From Xaviernesmea oryzae (GTDB taxonomy: Bacteria; Pseudomonadota; Alphaproteobacteria; Rhizobiales; Rhizobiaceae), in NCBI RefSeq assembly GCF_900177415.1, contig NZ_FXAF01000002.1, forward strand, positions 372,001-436,000: 64,000 nt of DNA. The letters are read 5' to 3'. The translations under genes and the position numbers were made by a program. This document shows, one piece after another, positions 62,901 to 64,000 of the stretch; the stretch's first letter is position 1; each line of letters begins with the position of its first letter. A model generated the notes under the pieces. It had not been told where the DNA came from and did not search any database. It was given only the letters and a program-made list of their open reading frames with translations.

Positions 62901-63242
62901 GGGGAGATCCCCCGGCAAGGCATTATGATCGATCTATAAACAGGATGCAGACTGGTGCCGCAGACGCCCTCTGATCTCCCCCCTTGAGGGGGAGATTGGT
63001 CTGCCGCGCCGTCTCTTTCCCAACGACCGGCACCGCTGCCCTCAAGGCAAGGAGGAAACAGGAGCCGCCTGCTCCCTTCTTCTCCCCAGCGGGGAGAAGT
63101 GCCGAGCACAGCGAGGCGATGAGGGGGTGCGCACGCGGCAAACTCTTCGCCCCCCTCATCCGGTCCTTCGGACCACCTTCTCCCCGCTGGGGAGAAGAGG
63201 GAGATTGCCGCTGCCACCCCACTCCGCTTCATCACCGGAACA
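62901..63242. repeat. Gap between binding protein and permease, filled by palindromic repeats
   Basis: 342 bases with no gene. It contains ATCTCCCCCCTTGAGGGGGAGAT (62973-62995) and two CTTCTCCCCAGCGGGGAGAAG hairpins at about 63080-63100 and 63176-63197, with CCCCTCATCCGG/GATGAGGGGG flanks. Same family as 7638-7762. They may stabilise the upstream binding-protein mRNA. Confidence 0.65.
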
Positions 63243-64000
63243 TCACTCTTCCCAATGAACATCCGTCAGGACGTTCGAGGGGATCGGCTCGTTTTCCCAG
63301 AGTCCCTTCACCTTGCCGTCCCAGACGCCGAGCTTCGGCATGACGAAGAGGTAGAGCGCCGGCACGTCGTCGGCGAGAATGGCCTGCGCCTCGCCGTAGA
63401 GCTTTTCCTGTTCGGCCGGATCGGCGGTCGCCTCGACCTTCTTCAGGACATCGTTGAAAGCCGGGTTCTTGTAGTTGAAGTAGTAGGGATCGCGGGCATA
63501 AATATCGATGTCCATCGGCTCCGCATGGGCGACGATGGTCATGTCGTAGTCGGTTGCCTTCATCACGTCGGCCACCCATTTCGCGGGAAACTCGGTCGTC
63601 TCGATGTTCATCGTCACGCCGATTTCCGCAAACATCGCCTGCAGCACCTGCGAGGTGCGCTGCGCATAGGCCATCTGCGGCGCCTTGATGGTGAAGGTGA
63701 AGCCGCTCGCATAACCGGCCTCGGCAAGCAGCGCCTTCGCCTTTTCGGGATCATAGGGGTAGACCCCCGTGAGGTCCTTGTAGCCGCGGTCGTTCGGCGT
63801 GTAATGGCTGCCGATCGGTGTGCCGAGGCCGGACCAGGCGCCTTCCACGACGGTGGCGCGGTCGACCGCCATCATCAGCGCCTGGCGCACCCTCTTGTCG
63901 TCGAATGGCTTGCGCGCATTGTTCATGCCCGCGACCACCTTGAGCTCCGTGTTGCCGATCACCGTCACCAGCCGCGTGTCGCCCTCGAAGGACTTGATGA
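63243..64000 (-). CDS. Peptide-type ABC transporter substrate-binding protein (partial)
   Basis: Only the C-terminal 252 or so residues are in the window; the frame runs off the right edge, so any start inside it is artificial. Solute-binding family 5: KPFDDKRVRQALMMAVDRATVVEGAWSGLGTPIGS, YDPEKAKALLAEAGY, and ARDPYYFNYKNPAFNDVLKKVEATADPAEQEKLYGEAQAILADDVPALYLF. First visible gene of the operon with two permeases and the amidase. Confidence 0.9.
   Translation of the reverse strand, partial: IKSFEGDTRLVTVIGNTELKVVAGMNNARKPFDDKRVRQALMMAVDRATVVEGAWSGLGTPIGSHYTPNDRGYKDLTGVYPYDPEKAKALLAEAGYASGFTFTIKAPQMAYAQRTSQVLQAMFAEIGVTMNIETTEFPAKWVADVMKATDYDMTIVAHAEPMDIDIYARDPYYFNYKNPAFNDVLKKVEATADPAEQEKLYGEAQAILADDVPALYLFVMPKLGVWDGKVKGLWENEPIPSNVLTDVHWEE

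Overview
The window looks like a chromosomal segment of a Rhizobiaceae alphaproteobacterium (Sinorhizobium/Rhizobium/Shinella type). The grounds are high GC, short palindromic intergenic repeats typical of rhizobia, a PhyR-NepR-EcfG general stress locus, a smo/mtlK polyol operon, a sitABCD manganese-type importer and GGAAC-N16/17-CGTT stress promoters. The species cannot be fixed from the sequence. No tRNA, rRNA, CRISPR array, phage or insertion sequence was recognised.

Layout. 0-10.3 kb: pentose catabolism on the minus strand (ribose-type ABC ATPase and permease; xylA, xylB and a LacI regulator), interrupted by a PLP decarboxylase, a LysR regulator and an aldo/keto reductase. The same TACGTA-centred palindrome lies before the ABC genes and before lacI, tying the two blocks together. 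10.5-14.1 kb: EmrAB-type drug efflux with a divergent TetR gene and two operators. 14.2-21 kb: TerC, glutathione peroxidase, an SLC13/RCK permease, gltX and lysS. 21.1-26.1 kb: a His-rich membrane-anchored protein divergent from sitABCD. 26.1-27.9 kb: a MarR regulator and an MFS transporter sharing a perfect palindrome. 28-37.3 kb: transaldolase and a SorC regulator, an Ada-like DNA repair protein, endonuclease III, a TetR/VOC pair, a CysZ-like protein, and an ECF41 sigma factor with its carboxymuconolactone-decarboxylase-like partner behind a consensus ECF41 promoter.

37.3-46.7 kb: a polyol operon on the minus strand (SorC regulator, smoEFGK transporter, mannitol dehydrogenase, HAD phosphatase, FGGY kinase, SnoaL-like protein). 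The usual smoS dehydrogenase is absent, and the regulator has a -1 frameshift exactly at an A-AAA-AAG slippery heptamer. 46.8-47.6 kb: a Fic toxin with a small VbhA-like antitoxin. 47.7-54.9 kb: a peptide ABC system split between two divergent transcripts, with an M20 amidohydrolase.

55-59.7 kb: a compact general stress island with HWE kinase, DUF1328 protein, phyR, nepR, ecfG, a single-domain response regulator and DUF883/holin-like membrane proteins. I find four exact EcfG-type promoters here: before phyR, before the DUF1328 gene, before the DUF883 gene, and a fourth with no protein gene behind it. The fourth is followed by three consecutive stem-loops ending in a terminator, with C-rich loops in the first two. 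I interpret it as an unannotated stress-controlled small RNA at about 55034-55152, the most novel candidate in the window. 59.7-64 kb: an amidase and a second peptide-type ABC importer (permeases and a partial binding protein) with no ATPase in view.
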